Positions 42,878-52,902 of a stretch of DNA of 64,000 nucleotides are shown in pieces (within the stretch, counting starts at the first letter, position 1; every line of letters begins with the position of its first letter). The stretch spans positions 405,230 to 469,229 of the forward strand of contig NZ_PDOC01000004.1 of NCBI RefSeq assembly GCF_002760655.1. Reading direction: 5' to 3'. The DNA is from Massilia eurypsychrophila. GTDB lineage: Bacteria > Pseudomonadota > Gammaproteobacteria > Burkholderiales > Burkholderiaceae_D. A model generated the notes under the pieces. The model was not told the DNA's origin and made no database searches. It was given only the letters and a program-made list of their open reading frames with translations. Both the position numbers and the translations under genes were made by a program.

Positions 42878-44626
42878 TCAGACACCAAGGCGTTCGACGG
42901 CTTCGGCGATTTCGGCCGGCTCCATCGCGCGCAGGATCTTGCGCGTCTGCGGCGTGATCTTGGTCAAGTCGCTGGCGAGGATCTCCTGCTTGACCGCCAG
43001 CAGCTGCGCCGGATGCATCGAGAATTCGCGCAGGCCCATGCCGAGCAGCAGGCGCGTGAGCTTGACGTCGCCGGCCATCTCGCCGCACACGGCGACGTCG
43101 ATGCCGGCCTTGTGGCCGGCGGAAATGGTCATTGCGATCAGCTGCAGGATCGCCGGATGCAGTGGATTGTACAGGTGCGCCACCTCGTAATCGACGCGGT
43201 CGATCGCCAAGGTGTACTGGATCAGGTCATTGGTGCCGATCGACAGGAAGTTCATGCGCCGCACGAACATCGGCAGCGCCAGCGCGGCGGCCGGGATTTC
43301 GATCATGGCGCCGACGTCGACCTTCTCGTCGAACTTGTGGCCAGCTTCGCGCAGCTGCGCCTTGGCCTGCTCGATCATCGCCAGTGACTGGTCGATCTCG
43401 AAGGCGTGCGCCAGCATCGGGATCAGCAGGCGCACCTTGCCGTAGGCGGAGGCGCGCAGGATCGCGCGCAGCTGGGTGAGGAACAGCTGCGGCTCGGCCA
43501 GGCAGTAACGGATCGCGCGCAGCCCGAGCGCCGGGTTGAGCGCGGTGTGCTCGGTCTGGTCGAGCGGCTTGTCGGCGCCGATGTCGAGCGTGCGGATGGT
43601 GACCGGCCGGCCCTTCATCGCCACCACCGCCTTGCGGTACTGCTCGAACTGTTCGTCCTCGGTCGGAATGCGGTGCGCGTGGCCGGCGCGGCCCATGAAC
43701 AGGAACTCGGAGCGGAACAGGCCGACGCCGGCGGCGCCCTGCTCTAGCGCGCCGGGGCAGTCGTCGGGCAGCTCGATGTTGGCCAGCAGCGTGATCGGCG
43801 TGCCGTCGAGCGTGATTGCCGGCGTTTTCTTCAGCTTGAGGAGCTTCTTGCGCGCCTTTTGCAAGGTAACCTGGCGCGCGCGGTACTGTTCGAGCACCAG
43901 CGGGCTCGGATTGGCGATGACGACACCGGCGTCGCCGTCGATGATGACCCAGTCGTCCTGCTCGATCAACTGCGAGGCCTGCGACATGCCGACGGCGGCC
44001 GGGATGTCGAGGCTGCGCGCGACGATCGCGGTGTGCGAGTTCTGGCCGCCGACGTCGGTGACGAAGCCGATGAAGGAGCGGTCGCGGAACTGCAGCATGT
44101 CGGCGGGCGAAATGTCGTGGGCGACGACGATCATCTGCGGCTGGTAGGCGTCGGTCGTCACCGGCGCCGGCTGCAGCTGCGCGGTCCCCATCAGCACCTT
44201 GAGCACACGCTCGGCGACCTGCTGGATGTCGGCCTTGCGCTCGCGCAGGTACTCGTCTTCGATCTCGTCGAACTGCGCCGACAGCTCGTCGATCTGGGTC
44301 ACCAGCGCCCATTCGGCGTTGTAGTGACGCGAGCGGATGATGTCGAGCGGCGCTTCCGAGATCAACGGGTCCGACAGGATCAGCGCATGGACGTCGATGA
44401 AGGCGCCCAGTTCGGTGGGGGCGTCGCGCGGCAGGTCGGTCCACAGCGCCTGCAGGCCGCGGTGTACTTCGGCGATGGCATCCTGCAGGCGCTTGACTTC
44501 GGCCTCGAGCTGCTCCTCCGGCACCAGGTAGTGCTTGACATCGAGCGCGGCGGGCGTGAGCAGGTGCGCGCGGCCGATCGCGATGCCGCGGGAAACAGGA
44601 ATACCGTGAAGCGTAAACGATGCCAT
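42878..44626 (-). CDS. ptsI: phosphoenolpyruvate-protein phosphotransferase (Enzyme I)
   Basis: The 582-residue protein has the phospho-His motif GGQNSHTAIVARSLDIPA, the PEP-binding barrel with GLFRSEFLFMGR, and the C-terminal FLSIGTNDLIQYTLAIDR and VAVCGEMAGD segments. It takes phosphate from PEP and passes it to HPr, encoded just upstream. The ATG at 44626 is used because family members begin MASFTLHGIPVSRGIAIG; an upstream ATG would add 12 residues. No EIIB/EIIC permease is nearby. Confidence 0.96.
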   Translation of the reverse strand: MASFTLHGIPVSRGIAIGRAHLLTPAALDVKHYLVPEEQLEAEVKRLQDAIAEVHRGLQALWTDLPRDAPTELGAFIDVHALILSDPLISEAPLDIIRSRHYNAEWALVTQIDELSAQFDEIEDEYLRERKADIQQVAERVLKVLMGTAQLQPAPVTTDAYQPQMIVVAHDISPADMLQFRDRSFIGFVTDVGGQNSHTAIVARSLDIPAAVGMSQASQLIEQDDWVIIDGDAGVVIANPSPLVLEQYRARQVTLQKARKKLLKLKKTPAITLDGTPITLLANIELPDDCPGALEQGAAGVGLFRSEFLFMGRAGHAHRIPTEDEQFEQYRKAVVAMKGRPVTIRTLDIGADKPLDQTEHTALNPALGLRAIRYCLAEPQLFLTQLRAILRASAYGKVRLLIPMLAHAFEIDQSLAMIEQAKAQLREAGHKFDEKVDVGAMIEIPAAALALPMFVRRMNFLSIGTNDLIQYTLAIDRVDYEVAHLYNPLHPAILQLIAMTISAGHKAGIDVAVCGEMAGDVKLTRLLLGMGLREFSMHPAQLLAVKQEILASDLTKITPQTRKILRAMEPAEIAEAVERLGV

Positions 44627-44667
44627 CGATGGTCCTGAGTTGGAATGGCGCGCGCTATACACCTGGC

Positions 44668-44937
44668 TTACTCGCCTTCGCCGAACTTGTCGGCGATGAG
44701 GCCCGTGAGCGCGGCCAGCGCGGCCGCTTCGTCGGCGCCGTCGGCTTCGAGGGTGACCTTGGCGCCCTTGCCGGCGGCGAGCATCATGACGCCCATGATC
44801 GACTTGGCGTTGATGCGCCGGCCGTTACGGGTGAGCCAGATCTCGCTCTGGAACTTGGCGGCGAGCTGAGTGAATTTGGCGGAGGCGCGCGCGTGCAGAC
44901 CCAGCTTGTTGATAATTTCTAGTTCTTGTTGAATCAT
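44668..44937 (-). CDS. ptsH: phosphocarrier protein HPr
   Basis: The 89-residue protein has the phospho-His in LGLHARASAKF (His16) and a conserved Ser in KSIMGVMMLAA. It shuttles phosphate from Enzyme I to the EIIA encoded upstream. It lies between EIIA and ptsI on the minus strand in a gshB-EIIA-HPr-EI cluster. Confidence 0.96.
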   Translation of the reverse strand: MIQQELEIINKLGLHARASAKFTQLAAKFQSEIWLTRNGRRINAKSIMGVMMLAAGKGAKVTLEADGADEAAALAALTGLIADKFGEGE

Positions 44938-44996
44938 GTTTTTATCGTCTCAATCACACAGAAATGCACTCAAAAAAGGCCGCGCGGCGGCCGTCC

Positions 44997-45404
44997 CTAT
45001 TCCGGGCCGACGCGGATCCGGTTGTCGACCCTGACGGCGCCGCTCTGGGCGCCGGCCAGCGCCATTTCGACGACCACGTCGAGCGTGTCGCGGCGGTAGG
45101 TGATCGCGCGCAGCAGCATCGGCAGGCTGATGCCGGCGATGACTTCAACCTGGCCCGGCACCGCCAGCGAATTGCAGCAGTTCGACGGCGTGCCGCCCTT
45201 GATGTCGGTGATGACCAGCACGCCGCTGCCGTCGTCGATGCGGGCGACGGCTTCGCGCGCCAGCTCGTGCACCTGGGCGGGGTCCTGGTCGGCGGCCACG
45301 TCGATTGCCTCGAAGCGCTCGGTGGGGCCGCGGAACACGTGGGCGACCGCCTCGATGAACGCCTTGCCCAGCGGCGCGTGGGTTAACAACAAAATGCCGA
45401 CCAT
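44997..45404 (-). CDS. PTS mannose-family EIIA protein
   Basis: The 135-residue protein begins MVGILLLTHAPLGKAFIEAV, with the phospho-His of the EIIA-Man family in LLTHAPLG, and continues with VLVITDIKGGTPSNC. The ATG at 45404, with AAGG seven bases upstream, is preferred to an upstream ATG at 45431; the gene then starts one nt after the gshB stop. With no EIIB or EIIC in the window, it is probably regulatory rather than for sugar transport. Confidence 0.92.
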   Translation of the reverse strand: MVGILLLTHAPLGKAFIEAVAHVFRGPTERFEAIDVAADQDPAQVHELAREAVARIDDGSGVLVITDIKGGTPSNCCNSLAVPGQVEVIAGISLPMLLRAITYRRDTLDVVVEMALAGAQSGAVRVDNRIRVGPE

Positions 45405-45405
45405 A

Positions 45406-46365
45406 TCAACCTTGTCCCGCCGCTTGTCCAACCCGGCACTCGAGCGCCTCGATGAACATTGCCGCCACGTCGAAGCCGGCCTGGTCAGTGATTTCCTGGA
45501 AGCAGGTCGGGCTCGTTACGTTCACTTCCGTCAAGAATTCTCCAATAACATCTAATCCTACCAGCAACAGGCCACGGGCGGCCAGCAAAGGGCCGAGCGC
45601 CTCGGCAATTTCGCGGTCGCGCTCGGTCAGCGGCTGGGCGCGGCCGATGCCGCCGGCGGCCAGGTTGCCGCGCACTTCGTCGCCCTGCGGGATGCGCGCC
45701 AGCGCGAACGGCACCGGTTTGCCGTCGATGACGAGGATGCGCTTGTCGCCGTGGACGATGGCGGGAATGTACTTCTGGGCCATGATGGTGCGTGTGCCCA
45801 GCTCGGTGAGCATTTCGATGACCGAGCCCAGATTCATGCCGTCGGCCTTGATGCGGAAGATGCCGGCGCCGCCCATGCCGTCGAGCGGCTTGAAGATGAC
45901 GTCGCCGTGCTGGGCATGGAATGCCCGCAGGCGCGCCAGGTCGGACGACACCAGCGTCGGCGAGGTGAACTGGGGGAACTGCAGAATAGCCAGCTTTTCG
46001 TTGTGGTCGCGGATGGCGGACGGCTTGTTGAACACGCGCGCGCCCTGCGCCTCGGCGATGTCGAGCAGCTGGGTGCCGTAGACGTATTCCATGTCGAACG
46101 GCGGGTCCTTGCGCTCGAGGACGGCGTCGAATTCGGACAGGCGCGTTGATTGCTGGGCGCCAAGGCGGTACCACTCGTCGGGCTCGCCCGTGAGGGTAAT
46201 TTCGGTGACGTCGGCGGTGACGATGCCGTCTTCGAGCGCCATGTGGCGCTGTTCGAAGGCGAAAATGCGATGCCCGCGCCTGACCGCTTCGCGCATCATG
46301 GCGAAGGTGGAATCCTTGTAGATTTTAAATCCAGACAGCGGATCGGCGAGAAATGCGATTTTCAT
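45406..46365 (-). CDS. gshB: glutathione synthetase
   Basis: The 319-residue ATP-grasp ligase joins gamma-glutamylcysteine and glycine. It starts [20 protein letters not shown] and has [14 protein letters not shown] (ATP loop), [12 protein letters not shown] and [17 protein letters not shown], all standard. It is downstream of gshA, separated by a spacer with a palindrome element. Confidence 0.96.
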   Translation of the reverse strand: MKIAFLADPLSGFKIYKDSTFAMMREAVRRGHRIFAFEQRHMALEDGIVTADVTEITLTGEPDEWYRLGAQQSTRLSEFDAVLERKDPPFDMEYVYGTQLLDIAEAQGARVFNKPSAIRDHNEKLAILQFPQFTSPTLVSSDLARLRAFHAQHGDVIFKPLDGMGGAGIFRIKADGMNLGSVIEMLTELGTRTIMAQKYIPAIVHGDKRILVIDGKPVPFALARIPQGDEVRGNLAAGGIGRAQPLTERDREIAEALGPLLAARGLLLVGLDVIGEFLTEVNVTSPTCFQEITDQAGFDVAAMFIEALECRVGQAAGQG

Positions 46366-46439
46366 GGGAAATTCCGTTCAGGCTAATGGTTCGATTTTAG
46401 CCGGAAACGGGGTTTTCCGCCGGGGATGGCAGAGTTGGC

Positions 46440-46493
46440 CGGGGTCCGACCCCGGTTGTTGTTTCGGGGCTGACCCCGGTGTTGCCGGGGCCA
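46440..46493. repeat. GGGGTCCGACCCCGG / CGGGGCTGACCCCGG palindromes
   Basis: Two short palindromes, CCGGGGTCCGACCCCGG and CGGGGCTGACCCCGG, lie close together in the gshA-gshB spacer, followed by GCCGGGGCC. Same element family as at 12497 and 42833. No T-run follows, so termination is not implied. Confidence 0.7.
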
Positions 46494-46510
46494 CCTGCGG
46501 GTCTGGCTTC

Positions 46511-47812
46511 TTAATACACTTCCGGGTTGGGATCGGTGCGTTCCATTTCGAGGGAAGCGGCCAGCAGACCCAGCCGGGCCACCACGCCGTAGACGTAGAA
46601 ACGGTTCGGCGCGGCCGTGCCGGGCTTGGCTTTCAGGTCCGGCACCGCGTGCTGCTGAGCAAAGGCGAGCGGCACGAACTGCGAGCCAGGGGCATTCAGG
46701 TTCTGGTCGACGCCGCGCTCGGCGTGGACGCGGTAAAAGCCGCCGACGACGTAGCGGTCGATCATGTAGACCACCGGCTCGGCAACCGCGCTGTTGATGC
46801 TCTCGAAGGTCGGCACCCCTTCCTGGATGATGACGTCGCTGACGGCCACGCCGTCCTTGATGACCGACATGCGCGCGCGCTGGTTGCGGTTCAGGTCCTT
46901 CAGTTCATTGGCGTCCTTCACCGTCAGGATGCCCATGCCGTAGGTGCCCGCGTCGGGCTTGACGATGACGAACGGCTTCTGGTCCTTGATGCCGTATTCC
47001 TTGTACTTCTTGCGGATCTTGGCCAGCAGCATGCTGACGTTGTCGGCCAGGCACTCGGAACCGTTGTCGTCCTCGAAATTGACTTCGCCGCACTTGGCGT
47101 GGAACGGGTTGACCATCCACGGGTCGAAGTCGATCAGCTTGCCGAACTTCTTGGCCACTTCGTCGTAGGCGGCCAGGTGGTTGCTCTTGCGGCGGATCGC
47201 CCAGCCGGCGTGCACCGGCGGCAGCAGCGACTGCTCGTGGATGTTTTCCAGGATCGACGGGATACCGGCCGACAGGTCGTTGTTGAGCAAGATGGTGCAC
47301 GGATCGAAGTCGACCAGGCCGACGCGGCGGCCGTTGGCCGAGCGCACCAGCGGCTCGACGACCAGCATGTTGCCGTCAGGCAGCGCCAGCGGCGTCGGCT
47401 GGGTGATGTCCGGCGACAGCGAACCGAGGCGCACGTGCAGGCCGGTCTGGCGGAAGATCTGCATCAAACGCTGGACGTTTTGCAGGTAGTGCGGATTGCG
47501 CGTGTTGGTCTCGGGGATCAGCAGCAGGTTGCGGGCGTCCGGGCAATACTTGTCGATCGCGGCCATGGCCGCTTGCACCGACAGCGGCAGCATCTCGGTA
47601 GCAAGATTGTTGAAACCACCAGGGAACAGGTTGGTGTCGACCGGCGCCAGCTTGTAGCCGGCGTTGCGCAGGTCGACCGAGCAATAGAACGGCGGCGTGT
47701 GCTCCTGCCATTCCATGCGGAACCAGCGTTCGATGGCCGGCGTGGCCTCGAGGATTTTCTTCTCTAGGTCGAGCAGCGGGCCAGTCAGGGCCGTGACGAG
47801 GTGAGGAACCAT
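46511..47812 (-). CDS. gshA: glutamate--cysteine ligase (proteobacterial GshA type)
   Basis: The 433-residue enzyme makes gamma-glutamylcysteine. It begins MVPHLVTALTGPLLDLEKKI and contains CSVDLRNAGYKLAPVDTNLF, RKSNHLAAYDEVAKKFG and FVIVKPDAGTYGMGI. It belongs to the GshA branch found in beta- and some acidophilic proteobacteria, not the E. coli type. gshB follows on the same strand. Confidence 0.93.
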   Translation of the reverse strand: MVPHLVTALTGPLLDLEKKILEATPAIERWFRMEWQEHTPPFYCSVDLRNAGYKLAPVDTNLFPGGFNNLATEMLPLSVQAAMAAIDKYCPDARNLLLIPETNTRNPHYLQNVQRLMQIFRQTGLHVRLGSLSPDITQPTPLALPDGNMLVVEPLVRSANGRRVGLVDFDPCTILLNNDLSAGIPSILENIHEQSLLPPVHAGWAIRRKSNHLAAYDEVAKKFGKLIDFDPWMVNPFHAKCGEVNFEDDNGSECLADNVSMLLAKIRKKYKEYGIKDQKPFVIVKPDAGTYGMGILTVKDANELKDLNRNQRARMSVIKDGVAVSDVIIQEGVPTFESINSAVAEPVVYMIDRYVVGGFYRVHAERGVDQNLNAPGSQFVPLAFAQQHAVPDLKAKPGTAAPNRFYVYGVVARLGLLAASLEMERTDPNPEVY

Positions 47813-47892
47813 GAATGACGTCCTTCAGACTTCTGAGTATTGTGAAAACCGTAAATCGGGGCGAAAACGTCAATTAAAAGGAGCGCCGATGC

Positions 47893-47936
47893 AAAAGGCG
47901 CCCCGCAGGGCGCCTGAAGGCCCGCTTGCGCGGGCC
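47893..47936 (-). terminator. tandem-hairpin terminator after amtB
   Basis: On the minus strand downstream of amtB, GGCCCGC-GCAA-GCGGGCC is followed by GGCGCCC-TGC-GGGGCGCC and then TTTT. The second hairpin with its T-run is a good intrinsic terminator; the first may be a backup. It separates the amtB operon from gshA. Confidence 0.8.
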
Positions 47937-47952
47937 AGAAAGCTGAGATGGA

Positions 47953-49542
47953 TCAGGCGTGGTAGGCGGATTCGCCGTGGCTCGTGATGTCGAGCCCTTC
48001 CCGTTCCTCTTCTTCCGGTACGCGCAGGCCGACCACCAGGTCAACGAGCTTGTAGGCAATCACCGACACGACCGCCGACCAGATGATGGTGGTGCCGACC
48101 GCCTGCACCTGGATCCATACCTGGTTGCCGATCGAATAAGCATCGGCCGACATCTTGTTGGTGGTGTAGTCGAAAATGCCCTGACCGCCCAGTTGCGGCG
48201 CAGCGAACACGCCCGTCAGCAGCGCACCGAGAATACCGCCCACACCGTGCACGCCGAACACATCGAGTGAATCGTCGGCGCCGATCATGCGCTTCAGGCC
48301 ATTTACGCCCCACAGGCAGATGATACCAGCGAGCAGGCCAATGACCAAGGCGCCCATCGGACCGACGAAGCCGCAGGCCGGGGTGATGGCCACCAGGCCG
48401 GCAACCGCGCCGGACGCGCCGCCCAGCATCGATGGCTTACCCTTGGTGATCCATTCGCCAAATACCCACGAGATGGTGGCGCAGGCGGTAGCGAGCAAGG
48501 TGTTGATGAAGGCCAGCGCGGCGACGTCGCCCGCTTCCAGTGCCGAGCCGGCGTTGAAGCCGAACCAGCCGACCCACAGCAGCGAGGCGCCGATCATCGT
48601 CATCGTCAGCGAGTGCGGCGCCATCGATTCACGGCCGTAGCCGACACGCTTGCCGATCATGATCGCGCCGACCAGGCCAGCGACAGCGGCGTTGATGTGC
48701 ACCACGGTGCCGCCCGCAAAGTCGAGCGCGCCCTTCTGCCACAGCCAGCCGGCCTTGGCCGATTCGGTTGCCAGGGTTGCGGCATCCTTGATGGCGTCCG
48801 GACCGGTCCAGAACCAGACCATGTGGGCGACCGGCAGGTAGCCGAAGGTGAACCACAGCACGATGAACAGCAGCACGGCGGTGAACTTGGCGCGCTCGGC
48901 AAAGGCGCCGACGATCAGCGCGCAGGTAATTGCCGCAAAGGTGCCCTGGAACGCGACGAAGACGAACTCGGGAATGACGACGCCCTTGCTGAAGGTGGCC
49001 GCCGACGAGAACGTTGCCGTCGCCGGATTCCAGATGCCGTTCAGGAATGCGCGGTCAAACTTGCCGATGAAGGCGCTGCCCTCGGTAAACGCGAGTGAGT
49101 AACCATACAGGCACCAGAGGACGATGATGACGGAGAAGATCATGAACACCTGCAGCAGCACCGACAGCATGTTCTTCGAGCGCACCAGGCCGCCGTAGAA
49201 CAGCGCCAGCCCTGGAATCGACATCATGATGACGAGGATGGTGGCGATGAACATCCAGCTGACGTCGCCCTTGTTGGCGACCGGCGCGGCCGGCGCGGCG
49301 GCCGGTGCGGCTTCTGCGGCGGCTGGTGCTGCCACTGGGGCGGCAGCAGGCGGCGCTTCAATCGGCGTGACAGCGACGCCAGGGGCCGCGGCCGGCTGGG
49401 TGTCGGCCTGCGCCAGCACGATCGGCGCGGCATGGTCGGCGCCCCGGTGACTGGCCGCCTCATGCGCGTTGGCACTGACGGCGCCGCTCATGGCGACGAC
49501 GACGGCTACCCCGGACAACCATTTTGTTATATTTTTATGCAT
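47953..49542 (-). CDS. amtB: ammonium transporter
   Basis: The 529-residue protein has a signal peptide (MHKNITKWLSGVAVVVAMSG), an Ala/Pro-rich periplasmic stretch of ~60 residues that is longer than usual, and then eleven or so Amt helices. Family motifs include GLALFYGGLVRSKNMLS, the pore region FAAITCALIVGA, and HVNAAVAG-type sequence (VHINAAVAGLVGAIMIGKR). It follows glnK by 11 nt, the standard pairing in which the PII protein gates the channel. Confidence 0.95.
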   Translation of the reverse strand: MHKNITKWLSGVAVVVAMSGAVSANAHEAASHRGADHAAPIVLAQADTQPAAAPGVAVTPIEAPPAAAPVAAPAAAEAAPAAAPAAPVANKGDVSWMFIATILVIMMSIPGLALFYGGLVRSKNMLSVLLQVFMIFSVIIVLWCLYGYSLAFTEGSAFIGKFDRAFLNGIWNPATATFSSAATFSKGVVIPEFVFVAFQGTFAAITCALIVGAFAERAKFTAVLLFIVLWFTFGYLPVAHMVWFWTGPDAIKDAATLATESAKAGWLWQKGALDFAGGTVVHINAAVAGLVGAIMIGKRVGYGRESMAPHSLTMTMIGASLLWVGWFGFNAGSALEAGDVAALAFINTLLATACATISWVFGEWITKGKPSMLGGASGAVAGLVAITPACGFVGPMGALVIGLLAGIICLWGVNGLKRMIGADDSLDVFGVHGVGGILGALLTGVFAAPQLGGQGIFDYTTNKMSADAYSIGNQVWIQVQAVGTTIIWSAVVSVIAYKLVDLVVGLRVPEEEEREGLDITSHGESAYHA

Positions 49543-49553
49543 CTGGATTCCCC

Positions 49554-50655
<1,102 letters not shown>

Positions 50656-50737
50656 GGCGATTCCCTATTAATTGAACGGATGTGGCGGATGCGGTTTAAA
50701 ATTTGGCATGCATGACTGCGGTGGTCACCTTTTCATT

Positions 50738-50753
50738 AGCAGAATGCGTGCCA
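50738..50753 (-). promoter_or_regulatory. sigma-54 promoter of the porin-glnK-amtB operon
   Basis: On the minus strand the sequence TGGCACG-CATT-CTGCT matches the -24/-12 consensus TGGCACG-N4-TTGC at 10 of 11 specified positions, with the essential GG and GC at exact spacing. It lies 83 nt upstream of the porin ATG. An NtrC-like enhancer lies ~120-150 bp further upstream. Confidence 0.85.
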
Positions 50754-50874
50754 GCTTAAATTTGCCCGGCAGCGCTTGATTTTCGCTGTCCCGACCCAAT
50801 TTCGTTACGAATCAACAGTTGTAATTGTGCAGTGCACGATCCGCGCAGGCGTGCGCACCGAATTAAGGCTGCGA

Positions 50875-50891
50875 CGCACTAAGACGGTGCA
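50875..50891. promoter_or_regulatory. NtrC-like enhancer site
   Basis: CGCACT-AAGAC-GGTGCA is a 17-bp near-palindrome fitting the NtrC pattern (T)GCACY-N5-RGTGCA except for the first base. It is ~125 bp upstream of the sigma-54 -24 element, a normal enhancer distance, and 31 bp upstream of the divergent ubiK ATG. Confidence 0.65.
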
Positions 50892-50921
50892 TGCTACCTG
50901 CGCTCTCACCAGGAACTGACC

Positions 50922-51206
50922 ATGGACATGAACACCTTCTTCAACGACTTGCAGAGCAAGATCAACCAGGCGATCGAGAATTCGCCGGCCAAGGATATCG
51001 AAAAGAACGTCAAGGCAATGATGACCCAGGGCTTTTCCAAGCTTGATCTGGTGACGCGCGAGGAGTTCGACATCCAGGCGCAGGTGCTGGCGAAGACGCG
51101 CGCCAAGCTCGAGGAGCTGGAGACGCGCATGACGTTGCTCGAAGCGCGGGTGGCGTCGCAGCCGATCATCATGAAATCGAGCGCGGCGGGTGACGCACCA
51201 GTTTGA
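50922..51206 (+). CDS. ubiK: ubiquinone biosynthesis accessory factor UbiK
   Basis: The 94-residue mostly helical protein has the BMFP/YqiC core: DLQSKINQAIENSPAKDIEK, then GFSKLDLVTREEFDIQAQVL and a coiled coil RAKLEELETRMTLLEARV. UbiK assists aerobic ubiquinone synthesis at the membrane. The gene is commonly next to comM in Betaproteobacteria; here an island of several kb separates them. Confidence 0.92.
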   Translation: MDMNTFFNDLQSKINQAIENSPAKDIEKNVKAMMTQGFSKLDLVTREEFDIQAQVLAKTRAKLEELETRMTLLEARVASQPIIMKSSAAGDAPV

Positions 51207-51343
51207 CCCGTTGATTGCACCGCTGCTCGCCTGAACGCCGTTTGGCGTTTTCTCGATCGCGCGCGACTTTGCGCCAACCGGATGGCAGTCGTCCCGCGCG
51301 AACGAGAATAGAAGATCTATCGTCCTGTCAGAAGGAGAAGATC

Positions 51344-51808
51344 ATGAGCGAGCAGGAAAACATTCAGCTGGTACAGCAGTGCTACGACGCTTTCGTCCAC
51401 GGCGACGTCGACAAGCTGCTGTCATTCATGGCGCAAGACATTGCCTGGGAATTGCCCGCGGTCGAGGGCGTTCCGTTCACCGGCAAGCGGCGCGGCCGCC
51501 AGGCAGTCGCCGAGTTCTTCGGCATCATGAGCCAGTTGCAGGAAGCGCGCGAATTTCGTCCGATGGAGTTCACCGCGCAAGAGGACCGGGTTGTCGTGAC
51601 CGGTCATTATGAGTGGGCCATCAAGGCCACGCAAGAGTGCCTGCGTTCGGACTTCTGCCACATCTTCCATATCGCCAACGGTGAAGTAGTCAGGTTCACC
51701 GAGTTCAGCGACACGCACAAGGCGGCGGTTGCCTACCAGTCGTGCGCTGGGGCGATCCAGCAAGCTGTAGGCGTTACGGCCGCCAGCGCCGCGCCCGGAC
51801 TGCACTAA
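51344..51808 (+). CDS. SnoaL/NTF2-like family protein
   Basis: The 154-residue protein starts MSEQENIQLVQQCYDAFVHG, typical of the nuclear transport factor 2/SnoaL cone fold, with DIAWELPAVEGVPFTGKRRG and a C-terminal GEVVRFTEFSDTHKAAVAYQ. A strong ribosome site (GAAGGAG) precedes the ATG at 51344. There are no diagnostic catalytic residues, so the substrate is unknown. Confidence 0.85.
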   Translation: MSEQENIQLVQQCYDAFVHGDVDKLLSFMAQDIAWELPAVEGVPFTGKRRGRQAVAEFFGIMSQLQEAREFRPMEFTAQEDRVVVTGHYEWAIKATQECLRSDFCHIFHIANGEVVRFTEFSDTHKAAVAYQSCAGAIQQAVGVTAASAAPGLH

Positions 51809-52200
51809 GCCTTAAAACTCGCCATCTCCGCGCTCTCTGATCCGCATGGGAGCCCGGCGCGCACAAAACGCCACTCTCAGGCGCCGGCCGTCCAGTCGCC
51901 TACACTTTGGCGCACCCGACCCATTGACTTGCCAATGAAGTCGGGACCGTTCGACCACCTGCCCTGCCCGGGGAAATCTCTAGTGCTGCTCCTGGATTGC
52001 TTGCGGAGCTTCGTGTTGATATCAGAACCAGTCCCCTGCCAGAAGTCCAGTACCCTGCGCTGGCGGCTCGACTAAGATTTTAGAGCTATTAACATACTCA
52101 GCATTGATCACCGCTATTAGACCGTTTCGGGAAAATTACCACAATGCTAGTCAATCATGTACTGTTGGCTTATTGGTAATTGCCAAAAGGTAGGGATTTG
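51809..52200. other. non-coding spacer, left margin of the comM-associated island
   Basis: No credible gene or RNA is visible in these 392 nt. Composition shifts from GC-rich to AT-richer at about 52060 (ACTAAGATTTTAGAGCTATTAA onward), which I take as the approximate left edge of the island. No IS ends or tRNA-like attachment site were seen. Confidence 0.5.
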
Positions 52201-52875
52201 ATGAATCGATTAATCCAATTTGCACGCGACTCTTGGAAAGCAATGCTAACCGGGGCTGTTGTTGCCCTGCTCCTTTACGCTCCTATCGGCGTGTACATGC
52301 GAACGTTCGGGAACACCATAAGCTCTCAGCATGAGAGGTGGGCAGCGATGGGATCGGCAATGTCAGGGATCTACGGCCCACTCCTTGCAGGACTAACTTT
52401 GTACGTCCTGTTTAGACAGCTTCAGTTGCAGCATCAGACAACCAAGCACATGCACGATCACGCCCGCTTGATGAACACTCGCACGGATGTGGAATTCTAT
52501 TTGGTGAGGCTTGTCGAAGTGTTGGATGTTGACTTGCCCGGAATGCAGACGCCCCGGTTTATTTTGCGAAGCAGATTTTCCAACGTGACGCTAGAACAGC
52601 TTTCTAGTGATGAGTTAAGAGAAACGGCTAACTACCTTGAGGCGAAGGCGCCCCAGTTGTTTGCGATGTGGGGTGCGTATTATTCGGCACTGGCAGGCGT
52701 ACGTGATGTAGACGACTTCGACAAGCAACTTCAATACATCTCAGCGACGGATAAGGCGATTGCGATGTTGTCGTTTGAGACTTGCGTCCAAATGGATCAG
52801 TTCTACTTTTGCTGGGCGAAGGGTGCTTTTCGCGCGAACTATCTTTTCAGCCGCATGCTGAAAGAGCGGCAGTAG
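52201..52875 (+). CDS. two-TM membrane protein of unknown function (abortive-infection-like layout)
   Basis: The 224-residue protein has two N-terminal transmembrane helices (AMLTGAVVALLLYAPIGVYM and MSGIYGPLLAGLTLYVLF), then a helical stretch LQLQHQTTKHMHDHARLMN and a ~150-residue cytoplasmic alpha-rich domain. Two helices followed by a coiled-coil-like segment is the layout of the putative abortive-infection membrane family (putAbiC-like), but I see no firm motif match. I prefer the ATG at 52201 (AAAAGG ~12 nt upstream) to an in-frame TTG at 52180. Codon use is AT-richer than neighbouring housekeeping genes. Confidence 0.6.
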   Translation: MNRLIQFARDSWKAMLTGAVVALLLYAPIGVYMRTFGNTISSQHERWAAMGSAMSGIYGPLLAGLTLYVLFRQLQLQHQTTKHMHDHARLMNTRTDVEFYLVRLVEVLDVDLPGMQTPRFILRSRFSNVTLEQLSSDELRETANYLEAKAPQLFAMWGAYYSALAGVRDVDDFDKQLQYISATDKAIAMLSFETCVQMDQFYFCWAKGAFRANYLFSRMLKERQ

Positions 52876-52902
52876 CTGGACTGTCAAGCTTGTGTCTCCT
52901 TG

